Positions 54,032 to 62,851 of a stretch of DNA of 64,000 bases are shown here, one piece after another. Each line of letters opens with the position of its first letter. Positions within the stretch are counted from its first letter, which is position 1. The DNA is from Mangrovimonas cancribranchiae (lineage in GTDB: Bacteria; Bacteroidota; Bacteroidia; Flavobacteriales; Flavobacteriaceae). The notes beneath the pieces were generated by a model. It had not been told where the DNA came from. It saw nothing but the letters and a program-made list of their open reading frames with translations, and searched no databases. The position numbers and the translations under genes were made by a program. The stretch covers positions 124,001 through 188,000 of the forward strand of contig NZ_CP136925.1 of assembly GCF_037126245.1 (NCBI RefSeq). The letters run 5' to 3'.

Positions 54032-54477
54032 AAAAAATAAGTGTATACATACTTTGTTTTATGGTTTTTTCGGCTTGTAATTATTCATACAAACCAGAAA
54101 AACCAGAAAATTTAATTGCAAAAGATAAAATGGTCGATGTCCTAATGGATATCTCTTTATTATCTTCTGCAAAGGGAGTGAACAAAAAAAAGTTAGAAAA
54201 TAAAGACATACATCCCGAAACGTATATTTATAAAAAGCATCATATAGATAGCTTACAGTTTGTGGAGAGTAATGCTTACTACGCTTCTAACGGTAAGGTT
54301 TACGAAGAGATTTTAAACGCTGTAACAGATAGTTTAAAACGCCTTAAAGATAAATTTGACGATCAAGTAGAAAAAGAGGCAAAAGATAAAAGGTTTAAAG
54401 ACTCCATTAAAAGAGAGGAGACAAAAAAGAAAAAATTAAAAGAGTTTAAAGCTGTTACAAGACCAGATCAAAAGTAA
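54028..54477 (+). CDS. DUF4296 lipoprotein
   Basis: A 149-residue lipoprotein (LCFMVFSAC near residue 16) of the Bacteroidota DUF4296 family: PENLIAKDKMVDVLMDISLLSSAKG, YIYKKHHIDSLQFVESNAYYASNGKVYEEIL. The C-terminal 40 residues are a charged coiled coil rich in Lys, Asp and Glu. Function is unknown. It starts within the dihydroorotase stop (ATGA overlap). Confidence 0.85.
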   Translation: MKKISVYILCFMVFSACNYSYKPEKPENLIAKDKMVDVLMDISLLSSAKGVNKKKLENKDIHPETYIYKKHHIDSLQFVESNAYYASNGKVYEEILNAVTDSLKRLKDKFDDQVEKEAKDKRFKDSIKREETKKKKLKEFKAVTRPDQK

Positions 54478-54478
54478 A

Positions 54479-55480
54479 TTAGAGGTCGCTTAAATACTGT
54501 TTAGAAATTCTGTTAATGCTTTTTTTAATAGGAGTAAAATTGTAGTCTAATTCGGTTTTTACTTTGTCATTACTGTAAATTTTAGTCGATTGTAAAGTGT
54601 TTTTTAAATGTTTGGTAAGTAATCTGTCTTTTCCTGTAAAAAACGATTTTAACCAATCTAACCTCCAACCAATATTTAGCAACATATTCGAAGCTTCTTT
54701 TTTAGGTGGCGTAACATGAAGCACTTTAGCTGTTTGTTCTAAAAAACCTTTGTAAGTCCAGTTGTCTGAAACTAAAATATAATTTTGGTTTTCAATTTTA
54801 GAAATCATTAATCGCTCCATAATTTCTACAACATCTAACACGTCAACATAACCAGCTGTACCTTTGGTGTAATAAGTGAGCCCGTTGTGAATTTTTTTAA
54901 AGATATAACAACTGCTATCATCCCAAAATCCACCACCTAAAATAACACCAGGATTAACAATAATAGCAGGAACCCCTTCTTGGGTCCCTCGCCACACTTC
55001 CATTTCAGCACCATATTTTGTGATACCATAAATACTATGGTTTTCTTCTGGATTCCAATAAGATGTTTCGGTTATAGTATCTTTTCCTGCAGTTTTACTT
55101 AAAGTTGCTACCGAACTTACATAGCAAAGTTTTTTAATGTTATTTGAAATACATAGATTAACAATGTTGGCTGTCCCTTCAATATTAGTGCTTCGCAAGG
55201 CGTGATATTTTTTAGGATCGAAAGAGACTAAAGCCGCACAATGATATACAATAGTAATATCTTTAAAAGCATTAGAAAGTTCTGGAATGTTTAGTAAATC
55301 AGTTTTTACCCAGTCTACCTTATCAAAACGATCACTAGCATTAAAATAGCTAAACACCCTCTTAACAAGAGGTAGTTTTTTTTCATCTCTATAAATAGCG
55401 CGAATACGTTGCTGTTTTTCTGTAAGTCTAACAAGTAAATGAGACCCAACTAATCCAGTGCCACCAGTAACTAATATCAT
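54479..55480 (-). CDS. NAD-dependent epimerase/dehydratase family protein
   Basis: A 333-residue extended short-chain dehydrogenase. It has the NAD motif MILVTGGTGLVGSHLLVRL at the start, the active-site SIYGITKYGAEMEVW (Tyr-x-x-x-Lys) and NPGVILGGGFWDDSS. Relatives act on sugar nucleotides or on steroid-like substrates. It is convergent with the DUF4296 gene, 1 base apart. Confidence 0.9.
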   Translation of the reverse strand: MILVTGGTGLVGSHLLVRLTEKQQRIRAIYRDEKKLPLVKRVFSYFNASDRFDKVDWVKTDLLNIPELSNAFKDITIVYHCAALVSFDPKKYHALRSTNIEGTANIVNLCISNNIKKLCYVSSVATLSKTAGKDTITETSYWNPEENHSIYGITKYGAEMEVWRGTQEGVPAIIVNPGVILGGGFWDDSSCYIFKKIHNGLTYYTKGTAGYVDVLDVVEIMERLMISKIENQNYILVSDNWTYKGFLEQTAKVLHVTPPKKEASNMLLNIGWRLDWLKSFFTGKDRLLTKHLKNTLQSTKIYSNDKVKTELDYNFTPIKKSINRISKQYLSDL

Positions 55481-55534
55481 AAAAACGAAAGTAAAGAATT
55501 ATTCATAAACCCCTAGTAATTGAGTCGTGATTTT

Positions 55535-55542
55535 TATCTTTG
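55535..55542 (+). promoter_or_regulatory. candidate -7 box for tyrS
   Basis: TATCTTTG matches TAnnTTTG and lies 74 bases before the tyrS start. The -33 element is not clear. Confidence 0.45.
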
Positions 55543-55616
55543 CTAAATAATTAGCCTCATTACACTTGTAGGCTTTTATTTTTATAGAAAAAACACGATA
55601 GTAAATACACCTAAAT

Positions 55617-56924
55617 ATGTCTAAAACATTAGTTGACGAACTACGCTGGAGAGGAATGGTACACGATATCATGCCCGGAACCGAAGAACAATTACGTAAA
55701 GGAATGACAACCGCTTATATTGGGTTCGATCCCACTTCAGATTCGTTGCATATAGGAAGTTTAGTGCCTATAATTCTTTTGGTTCATTTAAAGCGTTTTG
55801 GTCATAAACCTATTGCCTTGGTTGGTGGCGCCACAGGAATGATTGGCGATCCTTCTGGAAAAAGTGATGAGCGAAATTTGCTAGATGAAGAAACGCTTAA
55901 TCATAATGTGCAAGGTATAAAAAATGTGCTGTCTCGCTTTTTAGATTTCGATTCTAAAGAAGACAATGCACCATTATTAGTTAATAATTACGATTGGATG
56001 AAAAACTTTTCATTCATAGATTTTGCACGCGATGTAGGTAAACGAATCACTGTAAATTATATGATGGCAAAAGACTCTGTGAAAAAACGTTTTTCGGGTG
56101 AAGATGGTAATGTAGGTATGTCGTTTACCGAATTTACCTATCAGTTAATTCAAGGATACGACTTTTACCACCTATATAAAACGTACAACTGTGTGTTACA
56201 AATGGGCGGAAGCGATCAATGGGGAAATATTACCACAGGAACAGAATTGGTTCGACGTATGAATGTAGGTGAAGAAGCAAAAGCTTACGCCATGACGTGT
56301 CCGTTAATCACAAAAGCAGATGGCTCTAAATTTGGAAAAAGTGAAGGTGGAAACGTATGGTTAGATGCTGATAAAACATCGGTGTATAAATTTTACCAGT
56401 TTTGGTTAAATACCTCTGATGAGGATGCCGAAAAGTATATAAAAATCTTTACATTCTTAGATAAAGACACGATAGAGGATTTAATAAAAGCACATAAAGA
56501 AACGCCTCATTTACGACTATTACAAAAGAAATTAGCCGAGGAGGTTACTATATTTGTACACTCTAAAGCCGATTTTGAAGTTGCTGAAAAAGCCTCGAAC
56601 ATCTTGTTTAGTAAAACCTTTAAAGAAGATATTAAAACCTTGGATGAAAGTACTTTTCTGGATGTTTTTGAAGGTGTGCCACAAGCCGAGATTCTATTAA
56701 GTGATTTTAACGACGGCGTTGATATGATTGGTGCTTTGGCTGCTAAAACAAATTTCTTAGCTTCTAATGGAGAAGCAAGACGCGCTTTAAAAGAAAACTC
56801 CATTTCTGTAAACAAAGAAAAAGTAGGAGAATCCTATAAGTTAACCACAGAAGATTTGATTAATAACCGTTATGTGATTATTAATCGTGGTAAGAAAAAA
56901 ACATACATAATTAAAGCTGTATAA
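55617..56924 (+). CDS. tyrS: tyrosyl-tRNA synthetase
   Basis: TyrS charges tRNA(Tyr). The 435-residue class I enzyme has [21 protein letters not shown] (HIGH as HIGS), [36 protein letters not shown], the KMSKS equivalent KFGKSEGGN, and a C-terminal S4 RNA-binding domain (about residues 370-435, [18 protein letters not shown]). Complete and of normal length. Confidence 0.97.
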   Translation: MSKTLVDELRWRGMVHDIMPGTEEQLRKGMTTAYIGFDPTSDSLHIGSLVPIILLVHLKRFGHKPIALVGGATGMIGDPSGKSDERNLLDEETLNHNVQGIKNVLSRFLDFDSKEDNAPLLVNNYDWMKNFSFIDFARDVGKRITVNYMMAKDSVKKRFSGEDGNVGMSFTEFTYQLIQGYDFYHLYKTYNCVLQMGGSDQWGNITTGTELVRRMNVGEEAKAYAMTCPLITKADGSKFGKSEGGNVWLDADKTSVYKFYQFWLNTSDEDAEKYIKIFTFLDKDTIEDLIKAHKETPHLRLLQKKLAEEVTIFVHSKADFEVAEKASNILFSKTFKEDIKTLDESTFLDVFEGVPQAEILLSDFNDGVDMIGALAAKTNFLASNGEARRALKENSISVNKEKVGESYKLTTEDLINNRYVIINRGKKKTYIIKAV

Positions 56925-56927
56925 TTA

Positions 56928-56957
56928 AAAACGCCTGATAGAAATATCAGGCGTTTT
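56928..56957 (+). terminator. terminator of tyrS
   Basis: AAAACGCCTGATA pairs perfectly with TATCAGGCGTTTT around a 4-base loop, directly after the stop codon. Confidence 0.9.
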
Positions 56958-57042
56958 ACTTTCAATTCAAAATTTAACTAACCAACCAATTTTTCTTTCT
57001 CATCTTGAAAGCAATATGTTAGTCGGAAAAAATAATAAGACC

Positions 57043-58020
57043 TTACAATACCATTAAATTACAACCACGAACATCAGAGTGGTCAAAGCGTCCTAAAACT
57101 TCAAATGTATTGTTGGTATGTACTTTGCCTAAATCTTGAGTGGCTATAAAACTGCAGGAGTTAATATTTGCTAAATCGATAATATTTAATCCGCCAGAAG
57201 ATGACGTGTTTAAAATAGTTAAAGGGTCTTCGGTATCTCTTGTTACTACACGCATCCAATTAGGACATTTATATATACCTTGCCCTTGGGAGTAGGCTTG
57301 ACTTAACAGTTCTGTCATGCCGTATTCACTATGAATATTTGTAATACCAAATCCTTGTTTTAAGATGTTATGTAATTCTTCGCGAATTAATTCTTTACGT
57401 CTACCCTTCATGCCTCCTGTTTCCATAACGACAGTATTTTTTAACTGAAATTGATGGTGTTCAACTAAATCTAATAATGCAAAAGACACCCCTATTAATA
57501 AGGTTTTTTTGCCCTGTGCTTCAAGTTTAAGTAACGTGTTTTTTAAATCGGATAAATTATTGAGGTAATAACCGCTCTCGGCATGTTGCGATTGTGTTAT
57601 TAAATGGTCTACCATATAAATTAAAGACGATCCGTCACGTTCTAAATATGATGGTAAGAGTGCTAATATGGTGTAATCTTCAACATTACCATAAAACTTT
57701 TGAAATCCTTTTGTAAAACTGTTTTCGTAAATACTCAAGTCGCTAACATGATGTTTGCTTGTTGTAGTACCAGTTGTGCCAGAACTAGTAAAAGTTTTTT
57801 CAATGTTCTTTTGGCTTAAAACGGTGTGTGATTTAAAAAACTGTATGGGTAAAAACGGAATATCTTTTACCTGTGTAATATCGCTAGGATGTTTGTAAAG
57901 TAAATCGCAATACGACCTATAAACGGGATTATTTTCAAATTGAAATTTGAAAATATCTAAAGCCGTGGTATTAAATTCTTGGCTAGTGTTTATATTAAAA
58001 ATGTGATCAGCACTTATCAT
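57043..58020 (-). CDS. LuxE-like acyl-protein synthetase/acyltransferase
   Basis: A 325-residue protein of the ANL-related LuxE family (long-chain acyl-protein thioester ligase). It has DIPFLPIQFFKSHTVLS, the adenylation-type TFTSSGTTGTTTSKHHVSD (Ser/Thr/Gly-rich loop near residue 83) and IHSEYGMTELLSQAYSQG. In bioluminescent bacteria LuxE feeds the aldehyde cycle, but no lux genes are here. In flavobacteria such proteins often stand alone; the role is unknown, possibly acyl activation for lipid or pigment synthesis. Confidence 0.82.
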   Translation of the reverse strand: MISADHIFNINTSQEFNTTALDIFKFQFENNPVYRSYCDLLYKHPSDITQVKDIPFLPIQFFKSHTVLSQKNIEKTFTSSGTTGTTTSKHHVSDLSIYENSFTKGFQKFYGNVEDYTILALLPSYLERDGSSLIYMVDHLITQSQHAESGYYLNNLSDLKNTLLKLEAQGKKTLLIGVSFALLDLVEHHQFQLKNTVVMETGGMKGRRKELIREELHNILKQGFGITNIHSEYGMTELLSQAYSQGQGIYKCPNWMRVVTRDTEDPLTILNTSSSGGLNIIDLANINSCSFIATQDLGKVHTNNTFEVLGRFDHSDVRGCNLMVL

Positions 58021-58043
58021 TCATGCAAAAATAGGTAAAATAA

Positions 58044-58070
58044 AAAGCGCTACCATAATAGTAGCGCTTT
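58044..58070 (-). terminator. terminator of the modular T9SS protein gene
   Basis: AAAGCGCTAC pairs with GTAGCGCTTT around a 7-base loop, and a T run follows on the minus strand. It lies between the T9SS gene and the LuxE-like gene. Confidence 0.85.
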
Positions 58071-58092
58071 CTAAAAAAATTATTAAGACATG

Positions 58093-60417
58093 TTATTTAA
58101 TAACAAGCTTTTTAGTTGTAGAAGCACCGTCTTGAGAAATTTTCAAGATGTACATTCCAGCATTAAGAGAAGATACATTTAAGGTATTTTCGGTTAATGT
58201 TTTATTGATAACTTGTTTTCCTAGAATGTCGTAAACAGCTACAGAAATAGTACTGTTTTTAGCCGATGTAATGTTAACATATCCCGTATTTGTTGGGTTT
58301 GGATATACACTAAAAGATGTAGTAGTGTATTGGTTTACAGATAATGGGATGTCATTGTTTTCTCCTGGAGAGAACAGACGACCATTATTTCCTGTAATAG
58401 TTGAGTGCTCAACAAAACTTCCAGTAAAATCAGGGCTTCTTCCAATAGATTGATCGTTACCGCCTTCGCTACCGTAAGTGTATGAAACAACTTCTACACC
58501 GCTAGCATTTTTTAGGGTTACAGTATCACCACCATTGTTAAATCCAAATGCGCCAGAAGTAGCTGTTTGGGAAATACCATTTATACCCGTTGGTGTTCCT
58601 CCAGCAAATACAGTAATAAAGCCATTAGCAGGAAGTATTGTTCCAGCAGGGAAGACGTGTCTGTCACTATTTCCATCGGCAATGATATAGCCTTCAAGGT
58701 CGATACTTGAAGTTCCTATGTTGTAAATTTCAACAAATTCATCTTGTTGTGTGTCAACAACACCATCACCATTGGCATCACCGTTGGTTCCATCTGGATC
58801 GGCCAATATTTCATTAATAACTAAATCGGTAGTTACTGGGTCGCAAATAGCAGAACCTACAGTTCCAGAAATAGTTGTACCATCGCAATCACCACCATTT
58901 AATGTTAAATCCCAAGCATCACCTTCTGATAAACCAGTTATTGTTATAACTCCGTCAGCAATAGAAGAAGGATCATCACCGCCAACTGTACCGCCAGAAG
59001 TTGTGGTAACAGAAGTTAATGAACTTTCTACACCGGTGTAAGGAATTTCAATAATTACAGCATCGTTATCATTTCCTGCAGTATTGGTGTCACAAACGTA
59101 GTCTTCTGTGCCTAAAGTTAGGTCGCATACAGCGCAGTCAGATACTGGTCTTGTGCCTAAAGTAGGGCAAGATCCAAAGGCATTAAGTGCAACGTTCTCT
59201 AAATCCCATCCAGAGTATCCGCCAGTTCCATCATCAGCGTATTGAATACCAATAAAAACCTCTGTTCCTGAAGCTGCAGCTAAGTCTACACTTATAGCGC
59301 CAGAATCTGTAATGGTTTGAGCAGTTGTCCAAGATGTACCTGAAGGACATCCAGAGTAAGCACTTGTGTAAGCTACAACCAAATCGGTAACTCCAAAGTT
59401 TTCAGAAGCATCAAAATCTAAAGTTAAATCAGAAACTCCTGTCATATCTAATGGGCCAAAAACCAACCAACTTTCTACTGGTTCTTCACAACCACCACCG
59501 CAATAGCCGTTTGCACTGTAAACGCCAGAGTTGTTTTCCCAAGTTCCATTGTTTGTAAAACCACTATTTTGAGTGATTACAACTAACTCAAATTGCTCGG
59601 TACCGTTGCTTAAATCAAAACAAGTGTTAGGAACAGGGTCGCATTCAGCAGCAGGAACAGTTCCTGAAGCAGAAATAGCGCCGCAATCTCCACCAACTAA
59701 AGCTAAATCCCAAGAATCACCTTCAGATAAACCTGTTATAGTGATTGTACCATCTGCAAAAGAAGCAGGATTGTTTCCGCCTACTGTGCCACCAGAAGTG
59801 GTTGTTACATTAGTGATTGCTGCATCAGATCCTGTGTAAGGAATTTCGATAGTAACAGAATCATTATTATCTCCAACGTTATTAGAATTACATATGTATG
59901 ATTCTTGCTCTAGTAAAACACCACAAGATGTAGAAAAAGCAGTCCATGTAATATCATCAATAGTAACTTGTCCATCACTATTATTTACATTGATGAATTT
60001 TAAATCAAAACTTCCAGCTTCGTTTACAGTAATTGTTCCAGATGATTTAATAACTCCTTGTTCACCATCACTAGTTACCGTACCTACTACGTTACCATTA
60101 ACTAAAACGTTTAAATTAACATTTGTGCTAAAAGCTTGCATATAATTAAAGGTAAGTGTTCCTATACCTCCAGAAATAGAACCAGAATAAACCTCAGCTT
60201 GAGGAGATCTATTTCTACCAAGCATTAAGGCATGTCCTGTGATTTCAGAATCTCCTCGAGACTGAACATAAGTCCAAGTAGAACCATCATTTCCTGTAAA
60301 GGTACCATCTGCATAAGATGATCCTGTTTCAGGAAAGTTGTCAAAAGTTTCTGTTCCTTGAGAATAGCCATAGTTAAGACCAATTAGAACAAAAACTAAA
60401 AAGTAAAGTTTTTTCAT
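58093..60417 (-). CDS. large T9SS-secreted modular protein with lamin-tail domain
   Basis: A 774-residue protein with a signal peptide (about residues 1-19). Residues 20-164 form a jelly-roll-like beta domain. Residues 165-262 and 431-528 are two copies of one module (EIPYTGs, VTTTSGGTVGG, ITITGLSEGDxWDL, GGDC). Between them lies a second beta domain (265-420). Residues about 530-650 are a lamin-tail domain (LVINEILADPDGT, DEFVEIYNIG, YTYGSEGGNDQSIGR) with an acidic, calcium-loop-like stretch GDANGDGVVD. Residues 700-774 are a T9SS type A sorting domain (VYPNPTNTG, VYDILGKQVINK, KKLVIK). It should be surface-displayed or released; function may be adhesion or nuclease-associated. Confidence 0.88.
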   Translation of the reverse strand: MKKLYFLVFVLIGLNYGYSQGTETFDNFPETGSSYADGTFTGNDGSTWTYVQSRGDSEITGHALMLGRNRSPQAEVYSGSISGGIGTLTFNYMQAFSTNVNLNVLVNGNVVGTVTSDGEQGVIKSSGTITVNEAGSFDLKFINVNNSDGQVTIDDITWTAFSTSCGVLLEQESYICNSNNVGDNNDSVTIEIPYTGSDAAITNVTTTSGGTVGGNNPASFADGTITITGLSEGDSWDLALVGGDCGAISASGTVPAAECDPVPNTCFDLSNGTEQFELVVITQNSGFTNNGTWENNSGVYSANGYCGGGCEEPVESWLVFGPLDMTGVSDLTLDFDASENFGVTDLVVAYTSAYSGCPSGTSWTTAQTITDSGAISVDLAAASGTEVFIGIQYADDGTGGYSGWDLENVALNAFGSCPTLGTRPVSDCAVCDLTLGTEDYVCDTNTAGNDNDAVIIEIPYTGVESSLTSVTTTSGGTVGGDDPSSIADGVITITGLSEGDAWDLTLNGGDCDGTTISGTVGSAICDPVTTDLVINEILADPDGTNGDANGDGVVDTQQDEFVEIYNIGTSSIDLEGYIIADGNSDRHVFPAGTILPANGFITVFAGGTPTGINGISQTATSGAFGFNNGGDTVTLKNASGVEVVSYTYGSEGGNDQSIGRSPDFTGSFVEHSTITGNNGRLFSPGENNDIPLSVNQYTTTSFSVYPNPTNTGYVNITSAKNSTISVAVYDILGKQVINKTLTENTLNVSSLNAGMYILKISQDGASTTKKLVIK
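58834..59127 (-). repeat. module copy 2 of the T9SS protein
   Basis: This segment encodes residues 431-528. It shares the order EIPYTG, TSGGTVGG, ITITGLSEGD, WDL, GGDC, SGTV and CDPV with the copy at 59632-59925. Confidence 0.8.
59632..59925 (-). repeat. module copy 1 of the T9SS protein
   Basis: This segment encodes residues 165-262 and is the counterpart of the copy at 58834-59127; both begin with a Cys-x-(Leu) segment ending Tyr-x-Cys and end in CDPV. Confidence 0.8.
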
Positions 60418-60452
60418 AATCGATTAATAGTTTAAATAAAAAATTAGAGTAA

Positions 60453-60460
60453 CAAATATA
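60453..60460 (-). promoter_or_regulatory. candidate -7 box for the modular T9SS gene
   Basis: On the minus strand TATATTTG matches TAnnTTTG exactly, 36 bases upstream of the start codon. The -33 element is not evident. Confidence 0.5.
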
Positions 60461-60528
60461 AGGAGAAAATTGTGTTTTATCTATAAGGAGATAGGGCTAA
60501 TTGCTTTTTTTACAATTATATAACATTG

Positions 60529-60858
60529 CTATTCTACAACAAGTTTTCTTGTAAACTCTTGATTTTGGATAGAAATTTTTAAAATGTAAATACCTGAAGG
60601 AAGCTTAGAAACGTTAAGCTTATTCTTTAAAAGAGATGTTTTTAGAACCTGCTTTCCTAAAACATTATATACCTCGATATTTTTTTTGTGGTCACTTTTA
60701 GAAGCTATAGTGACTACCCCATTTTTTACAGGGTTGGGGTAAACGTTAACTGTTTCTGTTTGGAGGGTGTTTATAGAATTTTGACGTTCTTGAGAAAACC
60801 CCTCAACAGAGAAACACAACGCAAATAAAAAGATAATAATAACGTATAATTGTTTCAT
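60529..60858 (-). CDS. small secreted protein made almost only of a T9SS sorting domain
   Basis: The 109-residue protein consists of a signal peptide (IIFLFALCFSVEGFSQ, about residues 1-22), about 12 residues of linker, and a complete type A T9SS C-terminal domain (VNVYPNPVKNGVVTIASKS, VYNVLGKQVLKTSLLKN, GIYILKISIQNQEFTRKLVVE). There is no passenger domain. It could be a decayed gene, a regulator or competitor of the sorting machinery, or a small anchor. It lies upstream of the larger T9SS gene on the same strand, with 111 bases between. Confidence 0.78.
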   Translation of the reverse strand: MKQLYVIIIFLFALCFSVEGFSQERQNSINTLQTETVNVYPNPVKNGVVTIASKSDHKKNIEVYNVLGKQVLKTSLLKNKLNVSKLPSGIYILKISIQNQEFTRKLVVE

Positions 60859-61130
60859 AAACAGTGTTTATCTTTTACATGAAATAAAGCTACAAAAAAT
60901 AATCAAATTTTATACCAAATTCTATTAATGTTCGCCAAAATGCATTCAAAAAATTAAATTAACGTCATTTAGGTGTTACATAATTGTTATTTGTTTTGTG
61001 TAGATTTATAAATCTTTGTTATTAATAGTATCTTTACACTAAATCGTAAAAAACACAACACAATAAGTGCGGTAACTATGGTTAGTTTTATACCAAGTTA
61101 CGCCATCTGAAAAAAACAAATTTACAACAG

Positions 61131-61814
61131 ATGAAAAAAAAGGACATTAAAATTTTACTTGTAGACGACGAGCCAGATATTCTAGAAATAGTAGGCTATA
61201 ATTTATCTTCTGAAGGCTATCAAGTAACCACTGCAGAAAATGGTATGGAAGCTGTTAAAATAGCAAAAAAAGAAAAACCACACCTTATTATATTAGATGT
61301 GATGATGCCAGAAATGGATGGTATTGAGGCGTGCGAACAAATAAGAAAACTTCCAGATTTACAAGACACCATAATTACCTTCTTAACAGCAAGAGGCGAG
61401 GATTATTCGCAAGTTGCTGGGTTTGATGCTGGTGCAGACGATTACATTACAAAACCAATAAAACCAAAAGTTTTAGTAAGCAAAGTAAAAGCGCTTTTAA
61501 GACGATTAAAAGAAGACGAGAGTCAAGACAGTGTGGTTAAAATAGGTAACTTAACCATTAATAGAGACGAATATAAAATTGTTTTAAAAAACGAAGAAAT
61601 TATATTGCCTCGTAAAGAGTTTGAATTACTATCTTTGCTTGCATCCAAGCCTGGAAAAGTGTTTAAACGCGAGGAGATTTTGGACAAAGTTTGGGGAAAT
61701 GAAGTTGTTGTAGGAGGAAGAACTATAGATGTTCATATTAGAAAACTTCGTGAAAAAATTGGCGACAAATCATTTAAAACAGTTAAAGGTGTTGGGTATA
61801 AGTTTGTAGATTAA
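61131..61814 (+). CDS. OmpR/PhoB-family response regulator
   Basis: A 227-residue regulator with an N-terminal receiver (ILLVDDEPDILEIVGYNL; the phospho-acceptor Asp in LIILDVMMPEMDG; TARGEDYSQVAGFDAGADDYITKPI) and a C-terminal winged helix (LPRKEFELLSLLASKPGKVFKREEILDKVWG, VGGRTIDVHIRKLREKIGD, KGVGYKF). Strongly like PhoB/RprY types. The stop overlaps the kinase start, so the pair is translationally coupled. Confidence 0.95.
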   Translation: MKKKDIKILLVDDEPDILEIVGYNLSSEGYQVTTAENGMEAVKIAKKEKPHLIILDVMMPEMDGIEACEQIRKLPDLQDTIITFLTARGEDYSQVAGFDAGADDYITKPIKPKVLVSKVKALLRRLKEDESQDSVVKIGNLTINRDEYKIVLKNEEIILPRKEFELLSLLASKPGKVFKREEILDKVWGNEVVVGGRTIDVHIRKLREKIGDKSFKTVKGVGYKFVD

Positions 61815-62851
61815 TGCAAAAACTCAAAAAAACATACAAGTTTGCGTTCAAAACTTCGTTGTTTATAACCGTAACTACAACACTCCTTATGAGTGTTTTT
61901 TTATGGATTATAAAAGCCTTTAGTTGGTTAATATTGCCATTCGCAATAATTCTATACGCTATTTCATTTATTGTCATTCAATATCGTGTAGAACGCTTTA
62001 TATACAGAAGAGTAAAGAAAATTTACGACGATTTAACACTTTTAGAATCTACCTCGTTAACCAACAAAGCCATAACTACAGATATAGCTACACTTACCAA
62101 AGAAATAGATAAGTACGCCAAGGATAAAAAACTAGAAATAGAAACCTTAAAAGTTAGAGAGGAGTATCGTAAAGAATTTCTTGGTAATGTGTCTCACGAG
62201 TTAAAAACACCTTTGTTTACCGTACAAGGTTATCTGCTCACACTGCTTGATGGCGCTAAAGACGATAAGAAAATACTATCTAAATACTTAAGTCGTGCCA
62301 ACAAAGGTGTAGAAAGATTAATATACATTGTTAAAGACTTGGATATGATTACCAAGTTGGAAGTTGGCGATTTAAGATTAAATATTGAAGTTTTTGATAT
62401 TGTTGAGCTGGTGAAAAACGTATTTGAACTGCTTGAGATGAAAGCTGCCAAGAAAAAAATAACCTTGACTTTTGACATTGATTATGACAAACCTATCTAC
62501 GTAAAAGCCGATAAAGAGCGTATTCAGCAAGTGCTTACAAATTTAGTGGTTAATTCTATTAAATACGGAAGAGAAAAAGGCACCACAGAAGTTAGTATAG
62601 AAAATCTTATAAAAAATAAAGCCATTGTTAGGGTAACGGATAATGGCGAAGGTATTTCCAAAGAACATTTATCGCGAGTGTTTGAACGCTTTTATCGTGT
62701 AGATAAAAGTGGCTCTAGAAAAGAAGGTGGTTCAGGATTAGGGTTGTCCATCGTAAAGCATATTATAGAAGCACACGACGAGAAAATATACATTGAAAGC
62801 GAAGCCGACGTTGGTAGTGAATTTTCTTTTAGCCTAGAAAAGGCTGAATAA
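61814..62851 (+). CDS. sensor histidine kinase (PhoR-like) of a two-component pair
   Basis: A 345-residue kinase with two N-terminal transmembrane helices (about residues 13-30 and 35-55) and almost no periplasmic loop, so the sensed signal is probably in or near the membrane. The H-box is FLGNVSHELKTPLFTVQGYLLTLLDGA, and the N, G1 and G2 boxes (NLVVNSIKYG, VTDNGEGISKEHLSRVFERFYRVDKSGSRKEGGSGLGLSIVKHII) are intact. It is coupled to the response regulator and overlaps the convergent glycosyltransferase gene by 18 bases. Confidence 0.95.
   Translation: MQKLKKTYKFAFKTSLFITVTTTLLMSVFLWIIKAFSWLILPFAIILYAISFIVIQYRVERFIYRRVKKIYDDLTLLESTSLTNKAITTDIATLTKEIDKYAKDKKLEIETLKVREEYRKEFLGNVSHELKTPLFTVQGYLLTLLDGAKDDKKILSKYLSRANKGVERLIYIVKDLDMITKLEVGDLRLNIEVFDIVELVKNVFELLEMKAAKKKITLTFDIDYDKPIYVKADKERIQQVLTNLVVNSIKYGREKGTTEVSIENLIKNKAIVRVTDNGEGISKEHLSRVFERFYRVDKSGSRKEGGSGLGLSIVKHIIEAHDEKIYIESEADVGSEFSFSLEKAE

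Noticed and set aside
57043-58020. Bioluminescence locus
   Set aside because: Only a LuxE-like gene is present; no luxA, luxB, luxC or luxD lies near.
59573-60145. Plus-strand frames opposite the modular T9SS gene
   Set aside because: They are low-complexity shadows (Pro/Ser/Thr-rich) of the repeated Gly/Thr-rich protein on the other strand.
61131-62851. Pho regulon control of the phytase locus by the PhoB/PhoR-like pair
   Set aside because: The pair is 46 kb from the phytase gene and I see no shared operator sequence before it.
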